From NCBI GenBank assembly GCA_037833965.1, contig AP031351.1, positions 942,501-1,006,500 on the forward strand: a stretch of 64,000 nt of DNA, read 5' to 3'. Below, one piece after another: positions 12,640-24,351 of the stretch; the first letter of the stretch is position 1, and the number at the start of each line of letters is the position of its first letter. Under the pieces are notes generated by a model. The model made no database searches. It saw nothing but the letters and a program-made list of their open reading frames with translations, and had not been told where the DNA came from. The stretch is from Marchantia polymorpha subsp. ruderalis. Lineage: Eukaryota > Streptophyta > Marchantiopsida > Marchantiales > Marchantiaceae. The position numbers and the translations under genes were made by a program.

Positions 12640-13090
12640 AACTAGTTAAAAACTAATTTGAATCAATGTACGTTGAACTCCATCAAACATTTGACTTTTA
12701 ATAAATCCAATATCCTCAATTCTACAAGTTTGATCATTCATCATGAAAATCAAATCATTTAATATTGAGAGGTTAGAAAAGAAATCTTAAATGTAAAAGA
12801 TGTGATAAGAACAAACATTATAAAGAATTCATATATAACCAGCAATCTTTGATGAATTTAATGGAACATATCTCACATCATAGTTCATCTAATAGCAAGT
12901 CATACTCCTTGGGGTCAAACTCTTATCTGGCCATACGATGGTCAGTTCCTTTTGTTTTCACAAGGTAGTCATTCTTGACTTGACCTCTTTAGCCACATTT
13001 CAATACATCATCTTCTTACTTTCTAGTAATTTATACCTAGTCTTGGATTTACTCTTGGATCCAATACGCTTGCCATCCTTGTCATTTTGA
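12640..13090 (-). mobile_element. Fragment of the same copia family, copy B (gag region)
   Basis: The stretch 12661-12760 is similar to 47461-47560 in copy C (shared core atgtacgttgaa, then atccaatatc and ttctacaa). Minus-strand 12960-13000 carries a gag zinc-knuckle relic (KCG, stop, RGQVKNDYLV) matching the copy C knuckle. Only the gag part is evident. No reverse transcriptase, RNase H or LTR was found nearby, so this looks truncated. Confidence 0.65.
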
Positions 13091-13150
13091 AGCTATGACC
13101 GACCTCAAATCACATCCAGTGTTGTATCGGAATAAAATTATGAAGTATAT

Positions 13151-13330
13151 GAAAGTTTAGGAAAAAGCATTTACAACCAGGTTGTGAATGCTTGGATGAA
13201 AAGATTAATTCCTTATCGGAAAAAATATAGTGGATGAGATGAAAGTTCAGGGTAGAGCACTTACAATCAGATTGTGAATGCTTGGTTGGAAATGATTAAT
13301 AGCCTATCATGATGAATCAAGACACATGAT
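13151..13330. repeat. About 90-bp tandem duplication with a palindromic core
   Basis: Diverged copies begin at gaaagttta (13151) and gaaagttca (13241). Each contains a hairpin-like core. In the first copy, gcatttacaacc and ggttgtgaatgc are complementary except for one position, around a single-base spacer. The second copy keeps the same layout with more mismatches. Confidence 0.8.
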
Positions 13331-14450
13331 ACGGATTGATTGCATGTGCACGGTAAACTCAAAAAATAAAATGTTTTTCTTTCATTTGCAATCATCTCAA
13401 ACGCTCAAATCATTGTCTGCAAAGCCAAGCCACACTATGAAAAATTCCTCACTTAGTTGGACAGTGGCACGAAGAAGCAATAATCATCTAAACACAATCC
13501 AAGCATCGCTAACCAAGACTATTATATCAATTTTATGCAGAAGATACAACACACATTTCACAAGACAGTATCACACATGAGAACACAAAAATAACATGAA
13601 TCTCTTGTAGGTTTTGTCCATGGAAACATACAATGTTTATTGAAAATGATCGGCGAGATTGCTAGATGCTCTAAGTGGTACAGTCTAAACCAAGAGACTT
13701 ATTCTCAGCCTACAAAACCTAACTCTCAAACCCTTATGTGTAATATCACTAACATTATTGATGCAATTGAAAAAGTAAACGTTTAATTAATTTTCTATGA
13801 CAAGGTAATAGATCATTTCATCCAATGATTTGGGCTAAATTGATTATGTTCAACCTATCTACAATATGAAAGTAATATGTGTCAAAGTAATTTCAAGATA
13901 GTAATATAAATCAAAGATCTATGTTTTAGAAGTAAATTGCTCAATAAACTACAAAAATTGAAAATATTTGATGAATATATAAAACTAAATAATTAGAGAA
14001 AAGGAAATGATAAGCTCATTTATTCAAATAAGCTTATCATTAAAAACAATTTCATACATAGCATTGTAAGTCTTTATTGTATCATCTAAATGCAATAAGT
14101 CTTTAAAACATCAAATGATAGAAAACATTACCAATGTAAATGTGTTCTAATTATAAAACATATTTATGAATGTGCAATATATGATAAAACCGTTGAGCTA
14201 AATTACATAAATAATGAATATGATATATTTGATACATTTATAAAAATTATTCTTTTGGACTATTTTGGAATACATTGCGGTGTTATTTAGCTTTGTATGA
14301 AGAGCACTAGTAAGATAATTATCTCTATTTATCATTTTACTTAACCATATTTTGCATGCGGCTTAATTTTGGTTAAATTTTTCTTCTAGTACTTTATATT
14401 TTAGGAGTAATCATATTGGTAATAGAGTTCACAAACCTTCATATTTGAGT
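13331..14450. other. AT-rich stretch, nothing recognised
   Basis: The open frame at 13326-13580 has no recognisable motif. The rest is AT-rich, stop-dense DNA. A segment around 13663-13735 looks superficially tRNA-like but lacks the T-arm consensus. Confidence 0.35.
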
Positions 14451-14451
14451 A

Positions 14452-14712
14452 AATGGGGGGGATAGTTATGAGTTTGTTCATTTATTAATTAAGTCTAAAT
14501 CTTAGACTATGTTCGATTAGACTAGTTAACTTACTCTATATAAAAGATGTGGGTAAAGTTCTCTATAAAAAAATTGTTGTTTTATTACAATCTCTTATAT
14601 TAGACATAGATTCACTAGTATGAATCACATTTATTTTTCTTTAATGTCTGTTTGTGTTTTCTTGTGGAAAATCATCGACAGCAATTAGTATAACTCGGGC
14701 ATGTTAGTTTTT
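14452..14712 (+). mobile_element. Possible LTR with polypurine tract and primer-binding-like site
   Basis: A polypurine run (aaatggggggga) at about 14452-14463 precedes a stretch with a good TATA element (ctctatataaaagatg near 14535). About 240 bp later comes caattagtataactcggg, loosely like the copia primer-binding context caattggtatcagagc. These are what one expects at LTR borders. The ends are not clean TG...CA and no second LTR copy was found, so the call is tentative. Confidence 0.35.
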
Positions 14713-17329
14713 GTAGAAATTAATGAAATTTTCGACCCTTTAAAAAAATATGTGCTATCGAAAATATTCTAAATGTTTTTTAATATGATTTGATAATTAA
14801 ATATATATTATATTCGAAAAAATTCAAAAAAAATGATTATACATGAATAGTTATATTCAAGTGATATGTTATTGTATATGAAATATAGAAAAATTATAGA
14901 AGTTATTTTAAAGCTTAATTTGTTGGGAATTGACTCTATCTACAAATTTTTCTTGAATAAATATTCAACACATAAAAAATTAATTTCTCGGTGACACATT
15001 ATTTCTGAATACATCTGTCAAGTCTTTCATTTTTGTGATGCTTATTACTAGCTCATGGTAGAAAAATTTTTGATTTCTATATAGATCAATTACAAAAATT
15101 TGACAAAAAAGAAGGTGGATACAATTCCCACTTAAAAAGTTTAAGACACAATAAACATATACTATATGGATAGGCATGGTATTCGTTTCAAATTTTCGAG
15201 ATACATATATATTCAGATTTTTTAAACATTAATTTTCAGATCAATTTTCTTGGTAACTACAAGAAGGCCGAATTGACACAAGGTAATAGGGCTTAAGACT
15301 TAACTTTCTGCGCCAAGCCAGACTCGCTACAACACCATCATGATGATGGTTAAAAAATAGAGCTAACAATGATAAGATAACCATAATAATAATATTAATG
15401 CTAGTTCATTCTTGTACCCTTATCAACTCGAAGTGGACTAACTTTGCTTAGATGCAGGGCCATGACGACTAATGTTGAAACATGGGATTCCTAATGAGTA
15501 GAATGGATACGGCTGGATATCCATGACATTTTCGTGCAGTTTGAATGTTGTATTCAATGTATGCAAATCAACAATCAGGACAAGATTAGGCGAAGCAGTG
15601 TTAGACCGACCACGACAACCATGAAGATAGTTGTCTTGATTCGTCGCTATACTTACTTTCCGTGTGTTCTCTATTGGGTTCGCTGTAATTCCAATTTGGT
15701 CATTGTACTGTACAGATATACAGAGAAGAAAGCGTCACAGTCGTTCACAGGTTGAGCTAATTCAACAACTTGGAACCATTACCACTTTATTCAGATGGTC
15801 GGTTTGTTTACGTCAAATCCTTTGAGAACTGAATAAATATAGCGGATTGAACACATGCTTGCCGGCAGTATCCAGAAACAAAATCATGATTAGCGGATTT
15901 TCCCTCCACATATTTCCTAACCTACAATGTGCCAAAAGTACTGCCGAGTTGCTGGAAAGGATGGAGTCCACTTTAAGTTCTAACTCAAACCTACTCTGAT
16001 ATAACTCCCCTTGGAGTCCACCATCCTGAGTAAGCATATAATCACAGAATAACTAAAACTCACCAAACTTGGGTGGGGCCCATTTGAAGTTTGATGAGGT
16101 CCTTGATTCTATTTCTACTTTCTAGACCTAGGCCCACGACATTTTTGACGAGATGTGAATTACAATGGCACTGCTCAAGGACCGGCGATGTGCTATGAGA
16201 AATTGACCAAAGGAATATATCATGGCAAGTCCAGGAAGCTACTTCAGTTCAACCCCTTTCGTCAGTTTTTCTTTTACACTTACCATGAGACAAAGTGAGA
16301 CAGCGTGACCCAAAGGCAAGCTGTAGAGTTGACGAAATTTTGTTGGGTAGTGTTTCTTGTCTTGCTGGATAAAGACCGCTTGCATGTAGTCCAAAAAGTG
16401 CTCCTTAATGTAACTTAAAAACAAAAGAATAGCTCACTTCTCCCAGGGTAATTCCACGGAAAAAAACGTTCTGTTCATACCTTTGCAAATTGAAATAGGC
16501 AGAAATGTGATTGCACAGAGACAGGAAACCAAATTTGTGATACTCGGCAATACTTGATAATCGTAGGGTCCGCAAGGGTATTGAACAGGCTGAGGAGCTC
16601 CATATCACATGGACGTGTTCCACCTTCCGAAATAGGAGGACAATCCCTCCAGTGTGACTAACAGACGACGAGTCATACAGATTCATTAAAAAAAAACTAG
16701 ACACTAATCCTTGCACTGATGGCCATAAGGGGCAACTTTAACGGCCCAAAAGATTTGAATCTTTCTTTATAAACATGAAAACCACTCCGGTGCATGGCCT
16801 ACCTCGGCTTCATGGGAGACATACGCGGAGAGGCCTGAACAGATAATCACCGCTGTGGTAAAACTTCTGGACCGACTCATCAGTTTATAAGAGCTAAATA
16901 GCTGTCCTGGACTCAAAAACACTCATATCATACTCATCACACTCATCATCAAAGTTGACCCAAAACAGTAACGCTGATCACGTAGTACCTTCTCGTGAAA
17001 ACATGAGGTCTTTGCCGGAGTTTGATCACTTCTCTCGAGACACATTTTACGCCTCGTTTACAATTCTAACGCAGCCAACACTTTTGATTACAGTCATTGA
17101 CGGCAACTAAACTCATTATTAATTCTAGTTTCCCTCTTGCATCCCTGACCAACCACGGTTCTGGCGAAGAAAGATGAAAAGGCGTATTTTTAAAACTTCA
17201 AGTCCGCAGTAATAGCCTTCAACTTTTCCACGAAAACTAAAACTGGGCACCTTTAAAAGCTTCATGCAGACAAAACTGTGAACGGTTTCAACAGAGACGA
17301 CATTATAAATCTAGTCTAAGGAATCCCGA
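14713..17329. other. Stretch downstream of COX10, no gene supported
   Basis: Base composition becomes gene-like from about 15.3 kb. Minus-strand frames at 15813-16037, 16239-16424 and 16405-16716 could be exons or long 3' UTR. None contains a motif I recognise, and they cannot be joined into a convincing model. The COX10 transcript should end somewhere in the upper part of this stretch. Confidence 0.35.
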
Positions 17330-20300
17330 CTAGTAGTCCGGGGCAGGAAGGAATGGAAAAGGAGCGTACGATATGAAGGCAATGGGAGGTCGATGCATAA
17401 TAGTTTTCTGACATTTAGACGGGAAGATCAACGTATCTTTATCCTCACTGTTGAACTCTGCCTCAGAAAGATGTTCCCGTTTGAGTTCAACCGATTTAAT
17501 AGATTCTACATTTAAGATAGCATTAGGTCTCCGATGAAATACCATAGCAGACATGAAAAATGGAAGATAAATAAGGCTTGATCGAAATAGACGACGAGCA
17601 GTTTCAGGATTAGGTCTGAGGTAGAACAGTGCAGCCATAGCACCTATGCCACTTGTGAGCACAAGGTTTTCCCAACCGAAGTATTCCGATGTGACACCAA
17701 CTGCATAACATATGTATATGTTAATCAAATGCTTCATGTGGAAAAAATCAAAGAACGCAAAGACACATCCACATTCGGATATGAATAATTTCTGCGAACA
17801 TTACAAGGTTGCTTGGAGAAACCCTAAAACTTGATACAATGACAAACTTTCAGAAATGAGCTTTTCTAGCCAAGGAGAAAGCCAAACCACAAGGGCTGCT
17901 ATGCTGGCAACTCTTTTGGAATCTAGAACATTCACATATGTGGATATCCTAACGCCTTATTCGCGACCATGTCAGATAATTTGCTTTAAATGAAGCCATC
18001 ACAAACAGCTGCCAAGTACTTACAATGTTGCGCAGCGAACCCCAGAGGCAACAAGTATAGACAATTTCGTAAAGCACAAGATGCTGTTCTTCGACCAGAC
18101 GCATCGAGCAATGAGAGCATTTTATACCTGCAGAAAAAGATGGTTCAGATCTAACTTCTAACTAAGATAATGACGGAACGTCATTACCTGATTGAAGCGA
18201 TAACAACTGTAGCCTGCAGATTGAAAGCGTCAAAGAACAAGAAGGGCTTCAGGACATACCCTCCAGCAGCGTAGTCATGCCGGCAGAAGTAAGCAAGAGC
18301 CATGAAATGAGGTATTTGCCAAAAGTAAAGGCCAGATGCAAGAACCCATCCCCCAGCATCAATTCGCCCTGCAGCTCCTGCCCAGCTGCAAAAACACGTG
18401 CGATGGTGCGAACGTGAGCGGAAGGTTCTAACTAAGCTGCACGGCTAAGGCAGGTTCCACCAAACACTGCAGGTCCAACGATTTACAAACACCGTACATT
18501 TGGGGGATTCCAAGCAACCCTACATCTCTTTCATGCCTAGATATTGACATGCGTTGTTGCTGTGCATAAAGCTTGTACATTTTAGCTACAAACTTCAAAT
18601 TTCTCAACCACTTCTTCGTGTTGAAACTCCCTGAAATAAAAGATTTTGATTCTGAATGAACTCAATAATTAAAAGCATGGAAAACGTGTGCCAATTGACC
18701 ACAAAACGGGAAATTTGAGAGATTGGTGGTGCAGGCATCATCAACCACCATAAGGTGACATATATGTTGTATTTACTTCCTCCTCCTCCTCAGAGACTAA
18801 CATCTAGTTAAGCTTGCACTAATCCCAGAGTCTCCACGGAAATTCTGAGTTTCTGGAACTTAGAAGCACATCAAACTCTGACAATAAAGAGCAAATGAAA
18901 CAAGCAAGCACATCTGTAAGCAGCAGCAACTCACCTCACAGTCGTCGTAACAGCTTCCAGAGACTAAAGAAGACATGATAACTGAACTACATACTCTATT
19001 ATTGTGGGTGGTGAAACCAAAGCGTTCAACCCATTATGTGCTTTAAATGGAACCGACCAGACAAACAGGAAAACCATCTTGATTATTGAGACTATAATCA
19101 AAACTGTCAATAAGCAGGAAAAGCTGTCATACCCCATCAAAGGAGGAATAGCTCCCACAACTGCACCAACCCAGGTGTTGATGAAATGAAGTTGCTTCAG
19201 AGGTGTATAGACAAGTGCATAGAGAACAATATTTGCCGCTCCCAGTTCTGCTGTCAAAACATTAATCTGCACCACCCTTCCAGAGAAAAGCATCAAAACA
19301 CATTAGTCGAGCAGCAACACAAACGTGACAAACTGTCTCTGGGAAATTGCTACAAAGCTTGTCAACGATGGACCGTCTTTCCACACTATTATCACTATGA
19401 CCTAAAGTGATTATGTAGACTTGATTATTAGCAGGTTCTTTGAGAGATGAGATTTGGGTCAAAGTTCTCGAGGATATAAAAGATATATACTCACGATTAC
19501 ACTTCAAACTTCTTAAGGAAAGAACTAAATAGCAAAGGTCTATAGGTCTAGGTCTAGGTCTGTTCATCTATATTTCATAGATGAACAGCGGTACCTTGCT
19601 AGCCAACAATGCGACACCGGATACACCAGCAGTTACCGCGAACGCCAAGGCGTGAGGCACCCCAATTCGGCCGGCTGGCAGGGGCCTTCTCATTGTACGC
19701 TTCATTCGTGAATCATTCGAAATTTCCAAAAGCTACAGTTGAGTGACAAAAACCAGACTAAGCAGTAAGACAGCCTTATAAAAAGTTGATCGGAAGCGTG
19801 TTACACATTAGGAAACAATAACATCCTGAGCTCATACCAATCTTTGCCAGCCATAAAAATGGTTCTGCCTAGGCTGTAAGACCACAGAAATAGACTGTAG
19901 CTAGCAAGTCTATTCAAACACGAGCACATATGAGATCACCCAGTGCCGTGACATCAAGTTCACCCTGTAGTTAACAGACAACATCTTCCATTTCCACTTT
20001 AAATAGAGCGAGAAGCCTTAAGAACAATGCAAGAGAGGATCCGAACCTGATTAAACGAATTTGCAGACGCAGCACATAACATGGTTCCAAACGAAGTAAG
20101 CCCAAGACCCGTCCAATCCACAGTGTCACCACTACCCATCCAAAATCCAACAGCTGTCGATAACACCACGAACGAACTGTGTTCCAGCAAAAGGGAGCAA
20201 TACAGACCATTTCTTAGATTAGAACCGTATCATCCATGATTGTTACAATACAGAGTTCAGAGTTGGCATGTAGGTGGGAGAAGCCACTGTCCGAGCTGAG

Positions 20301-20980
20301 GGAGAGTGGTACCCCTGCTCGCAATCGGAATGTGTTCTGAAATCTTTTTCAGCACCCGAGATATTCTACTTGGTCAGACATGGGCGAAAACCCTCCCACA
20401 TCAATAAAAACCACTAAATCTCAAAAGCTTTCGAAAGGTGATACATTCCTCACGAGCGTGTAAGTAAAACAAAACAAAAAAATCCGAGATTATCACGGAT
20501 CTTTTACCTGAGACGTACTTTCGAAAGCTCAAAATAACATCTCCCATAATGTCCAAGACTTTCAAGAATGCCTCTTGATCCTTTCACAGATGAAACACCC
20601 AAAGATTCTGCAGTTTGCCTTCGGACAATACTGCCCTGACTCACGACAGCGGAAGTTACGTCTCTTGAAAATCTGGAAAGGTTGCTTGCCCTCCACACAT
20701 TCGATCTCGTAACAGCTTCTGGGGCACGAAACGCCCCAACAAACCCCCTTCGAAAAAATATAACTGATGCTTGGCGGTTCTTCGAATAGATACCGACTGA
20801 GCTGTTCCGCGTCCTCGCAGCCAAGCGAGCCCCATTGTGGCAAGAGATTCCAAGAGAATCCCCCGCACGATGACCGGCATCAACCTCAAATCTCAGAGGC
20901 TGCGATCTACACTCCTTGGAGCTTTGCTTCAAAAATTCCACCACCTGGCCATAAACTCTGCCTCTGCCCCCGCTTCCCAT
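17330..20980 (-). CDS. COX10: Protohaem IX farnesyltransferase (haem O synthase), mitochondrial
   Basis: COX10 transfers a farnesyl group to haem b to make haem O, the step before haem A of cytochrome c oxidase. It is a UbiA-family inner mitochondrial membrane enzyme. Seven exons on the minus strand: 20980-20508, 20176-20047, 19732-19595, 19266-19133, 18385-18260, 18127-18024, 17700-17330. They sum to 1476 nt (491 aa). Exon 1 is a long Arg/Ser-rich, acid-poor leader fitting a mitochondrial presequence, ending in [16 protein letters not shown]. The prenyltransferase site [19 protein letters not shown] is in exon 3. Family blocks [37 protein letters not shown] and [17 protein letters not shown] follow, and the tail ends in [11 protein letters not shown] like plant COX10. 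From memory the Arabidopsis protein is somewhat shorter (about 430 aa); the difference is mainly the leader. Exon 5 has a second usable in-frame donor at 18187. Confidence 0.95.
19560..19588. repeat. Perfect 12-bp inverted repeat in a COX10 intron
   Basis: ctgttcatctat (19560-19571) and atagatgaacag (19577-19588) are perfectly complementary around a 5-base loop. They lie just inside the intron after COX10 exon 3. Short ggtcta direct repeats lie beside them at 19538-19560. Confidence 0.9.
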
Positions 20981-22620
20981 GTATGAGACGAAGAAGCGTC
21001 AATCCAAACCTGCTGTTATAAAATCACTCATCTCACGAACAAGCAATCGGCACAGCCAAACCGAAGTCAGACACAAACAATGATCTTCTCCGCTGCTGTC
21101 CCGTCGCGTTCAGAGCGTCAAACCACTGCTGTTCATGAGCAGCCCAATTTCGTAATCACCATGGTCATGTTGCTCGATTGAGCCCCATGAGTGGAGAAGG
21201 GCTCGATGCAAGGTCTCTCTCCCTCTCTCTCCTTCCACTGCATTCACTCCTTCCCGTGAGTCGACGACATGTCACGTCAGCCAGCAGCGGCATCGCACCG
21301 CTGTAGTAGGTGCACTCCCCGCGCCCAGTTGTAGCCGCCGAGGCCTAAACGCGTCGCTAACTTTGTGCTGGAGCGCTTGACTTTAGACAATCAGCTCCAG
21401 GTTTTATCAAACGCTGCACCCTTCACTCTCACTCATTTATTTATTTTCGTACACCGAATTAGTGCCACCTTATTTTCATTATAATGTTCTGTATAATCAA
21501 TTACTTAGTGCCCCCTCAAAATTTTTGTAGACAAAATAGTGCTCCCCTGACGGCTTTATCTTGCAGTTCTGCGTCTTAGTTTCAATCCGTTTCATTTCAA
21601 CTCCTAAGAAAAGTTGACGTATATGGCCTTTAACTTCACTCGGGTGTTGGGGGACGTAATTTCATAGAGCATAATAGGAAATATATGTTTGTTTCCTAAG
21701 AATGAAGCGGACATAAAGCTACTTTGTATGCCTTTGCAAGTGATAGAACCGTACAAAAGTTACACTATTAACATCTTTAGCTTTAGAAGGCGCTCGTTTA
21801 TTTCTCGCGCTTGATTTGGTTTAATTCTTATTTGTTCTTGAGTCAAGTTCTGCTTCACTGACCAGGAAGTATGAATTTCTCATCAAATTTGGGAGCCGAT
21901 TCTCCCACATCTCACAATTAACATCTACACACTGCGTTGTTTTAAAGTGAATGTGCAATGATAGACATGAATCGTATTGTGGAAATTTAATTAAGTCTCA
22001 CCTTGGATATGGACTAAATCAGTATGAAGAGATGCTTATCGCTTGAAGTTCACCTATGTCACACACAATCTACAAACTTTCCAGCCTAATGAAAAGGGGT
22101 AGGTGAAACCAAGGTAAAATGAAAGCTTGAGAACACATTTCTGCAAATTGCTTCCATCTTCATTGCGATCTACTTTGTGTTAAGTTATCGATGACTTTGA
22201 ATTGTTGGAAATTCATGAAGCAGGAGAACTTGGAGTTGCTTGTGGCTTGAGTCATGGCTTGTAAGTAGATTGCATACAGAATTTCATCAGCAGTACGTAG
22301 ATTGAATTTATCCAATTTGATTTTAGTACGCTTTCTGATGGATGAACGTGGCACCCTCTTTTGGAAGTAATCTAGTTGACACCTAATCTCTTTCCTCTTT
22401 GTACCCCGATTGTCAAGAAGAGTTAGAGAAAGATTATGGAAAAGAGTAATTATCTCTCACATCAATGAGTCCCTCTGCTTTCTTAGAAAACCAATTTGAA
22501 AGTTCCACAACCCACTATACTTAGAGTTAGTGAAAGATGTTGGAACAAATATAATTACTTCCTGTAGGTAGATAATTACTAGTAATCATCTATGTTGAGA
22601 TTAAATAGAGGTAGAAGACT
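20981..22620. promoter_or_regulatory. COX10 upstream region and AT-rich intergenic stretch
   Basis: The first 450 bases upstream of the COX10 start are GC-balanced and hold a pyrimidine run (tctctctccctctctctcc, about 21212-21230). On the gene strand this is a GA-rich tract, a common plant core-promoter feature. No TATA box is obvious. Beyond 21.4 kb the sequence becomes AT-rich, with no supported gene. A stretch at 22513-22660 (start tgttggaacaaatataatt, then attaaatagaggtagaag) resembles a copia LTR with its TATA region, but no partner LTR was found. Confidence 0.4.
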
Positions 22621-22623
22621 TGT

Positions 22624-22990
22624 TCAATGTAATGTTGCATACAAAGAATGAATGGCATGAGATATGAACTTATTCGAGAGATTTTTATTTATAATATATA
22701 ATGCACAATCCAAAATGATTTCAAAATCCACGATATTTGCCCTAATATTGCAACGGTCATTATGATTCAACCTTTGTTGCTTTTCTTTAAGTAACTTTGT
22801 TAACACATCGGCCACCATGTCTTCATATCCCACTATCTCAAGTTTATATCGTCACTCTCCGTCATTATGGTTCAACCTTTGTTGCTTTTCTTTAAGTAAC
22901 TCTGTTAACACATCGGCCACCATATCTTTATATCTCAATATCTCAAGTTTATATCGTCACTCTCCAATCTTGTTCAAGCTTGGACTCAGA
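22624..22990 (-). mobile_element. Ty1/copia RNase H tail relic with 105-bp duplication
   Basis: The minus strand encodes the copia RNase H end YEDMVADVLTKLLKEKQQR. The family pattern is 'DM.AD.LTKPL...K'. The block occurs twice: 22861-22965 and 22756-22860 are 105-bp direct repeats, so the 35-codon unit is duplicated in frame. Each copy carries the same TGA stop (GE-stop-RYKLEI). The sequence differs from copies A to C (ADVLTK tail, not seen there), so I treat it as a different family. Confidence 0.75.
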
Positions 22991-23149
22991 TCCATATTAA
23001 GTTGTACACGCTAACTCATATAAATCCTCCAAAGTAGAAAAATAAGTATTATTTTAAAGGAGGAAGATAATTGCTAAATCTAGTGTATGATACAAAATAT
23101 GAATAGTGTTGACACATCGACATCATGTCGTCGACATTGGGTTCCACTT

Positions 23150-23258
23150 TCCTCTCTTTTCTCAATCTACCTCAACACTAATCACATGTGCAATATGAGA
23201 ATACATTTATCTCCCTTTTTCTCAATCTACCTCAACACTATTCACATGTGCAATATGA
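23150..23258. repeat. 60-bp direct duplication
   Basis: ctcaatctacctcaacacta followed by a/ttcacatgtgcaatatga occurs at 23161 and again at 23221, a period of exactly 60 bp. The 38-bp core differs at one base. It lies just upstream (minus-strand sense) of the copia relic. Confidence 0.9.
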
Positions 23259-24351
23259 TGTGTGGATTATCTGATGATATATATGAATAAGTGGGAATCT
23301 GATGATAATGTGTTCTGTTCTTGGACAGAACACTGAAGTTAGAGTTTACCTTAGTGTTCCTTGCTTCTAGTTAGGACTCTATATATTGCAAATCCTTCAA
23401 GCTAAATATTCACGTCCGACAGTGAACCTTGTCATCTATCATTCCGTCCTATACATGCCAGCTCGGGATGGTGATAGCAACACAGCTGACATAAATTCGG
23501 GTTTAGCCAAAGGTTCAAGAGTAAGGAGTGCTACAAAGAGAATTCTGAGCTCAGAAACACTGCTGGAATTGACCTGCCCGTTTGGTCTGAGCTCAGCAGG
23601 CTATGGCAACTGCAAAGACATATACAGGTGTAGGAGGAGAGACATCATCTGCCAGTGATCCATGAAGCAAAGTATTTGAAAATTCAAACAAAGAAACAAA
23701 CCTTTTGACTTAACGGTGACCTGCTCATAAACACGACGAGCAAATTATCGGCTTTTATTCCGATCGAAAAAAAATTCGGGACGCCTGGTACTGAAACACC
23801 CTCGTATGCTAACGCCGTGACTCATTACGATATGGCTGCTCCCAATAGTTGGGTGCCTCGAAGTCACCTGAGGTACAAAATCACTATAGCAGTATTAAAT
23901 TACTTCCTAGAACTGCAATCAGAAGAGTGTAAAGCTCACTCCATCAACTTGAAATCAACCACCTATTCGTGTTGGAATACCTTCAATATTGAGAATACAA
24001 GAGTCAAGAAGAAAGACGTTATAGAAATAAGTGATAAAGCATCTGCCTAGGTCATACTTTAAAAATTTTCAGCAATTTATTCCCGTGGGCTAAGCAAAAG
24101 AACTGGACAGTAAAATCTATAAAGGTGGAACAAAGTCGAGAAGTCTTTTCCCAATGCGCTTCAAAATAAGTGAAACTACTAGCTTTCTGCCCACTGGCAT
24201 TCCGATAGTTTATTTGATGATCGTGAATTTAGCTTTCCAATTTAGCTTTCTAATAACTACATCACTCCTTGCCACGATTTTCATAACAGCGGATATCAAC
24301 AATCCCTGACATAACATGATCAAGAGGTCCTCTTACATGAACACGGAGTCC
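23259..24351. other. Intergenic stretch between copia relic and NEMF
   Basis: A perfect 9-bp hairpin (gtgttctgt, 23310-23318, with acagaacac, 23325-23333; 6-base loop) lies in its left part. Plus-strand frames at 23386-23658 and 23817-24050 show no recognisable motif. The NEMF 3' UTR should lie in the last few hundred bases. Confidence 0.4.

Noticed and set aside
12089..12649. 186-codon plus-strand open frame
   Set aside because: Low-complexity composition, partly generated by the 85-bp duplication, and probably antisense to copia copy B.
13663..13735. tRNA-like stretch
   Set aside because: No GGTTCGAATCC-type T arm and no acceptor-stem pairing.
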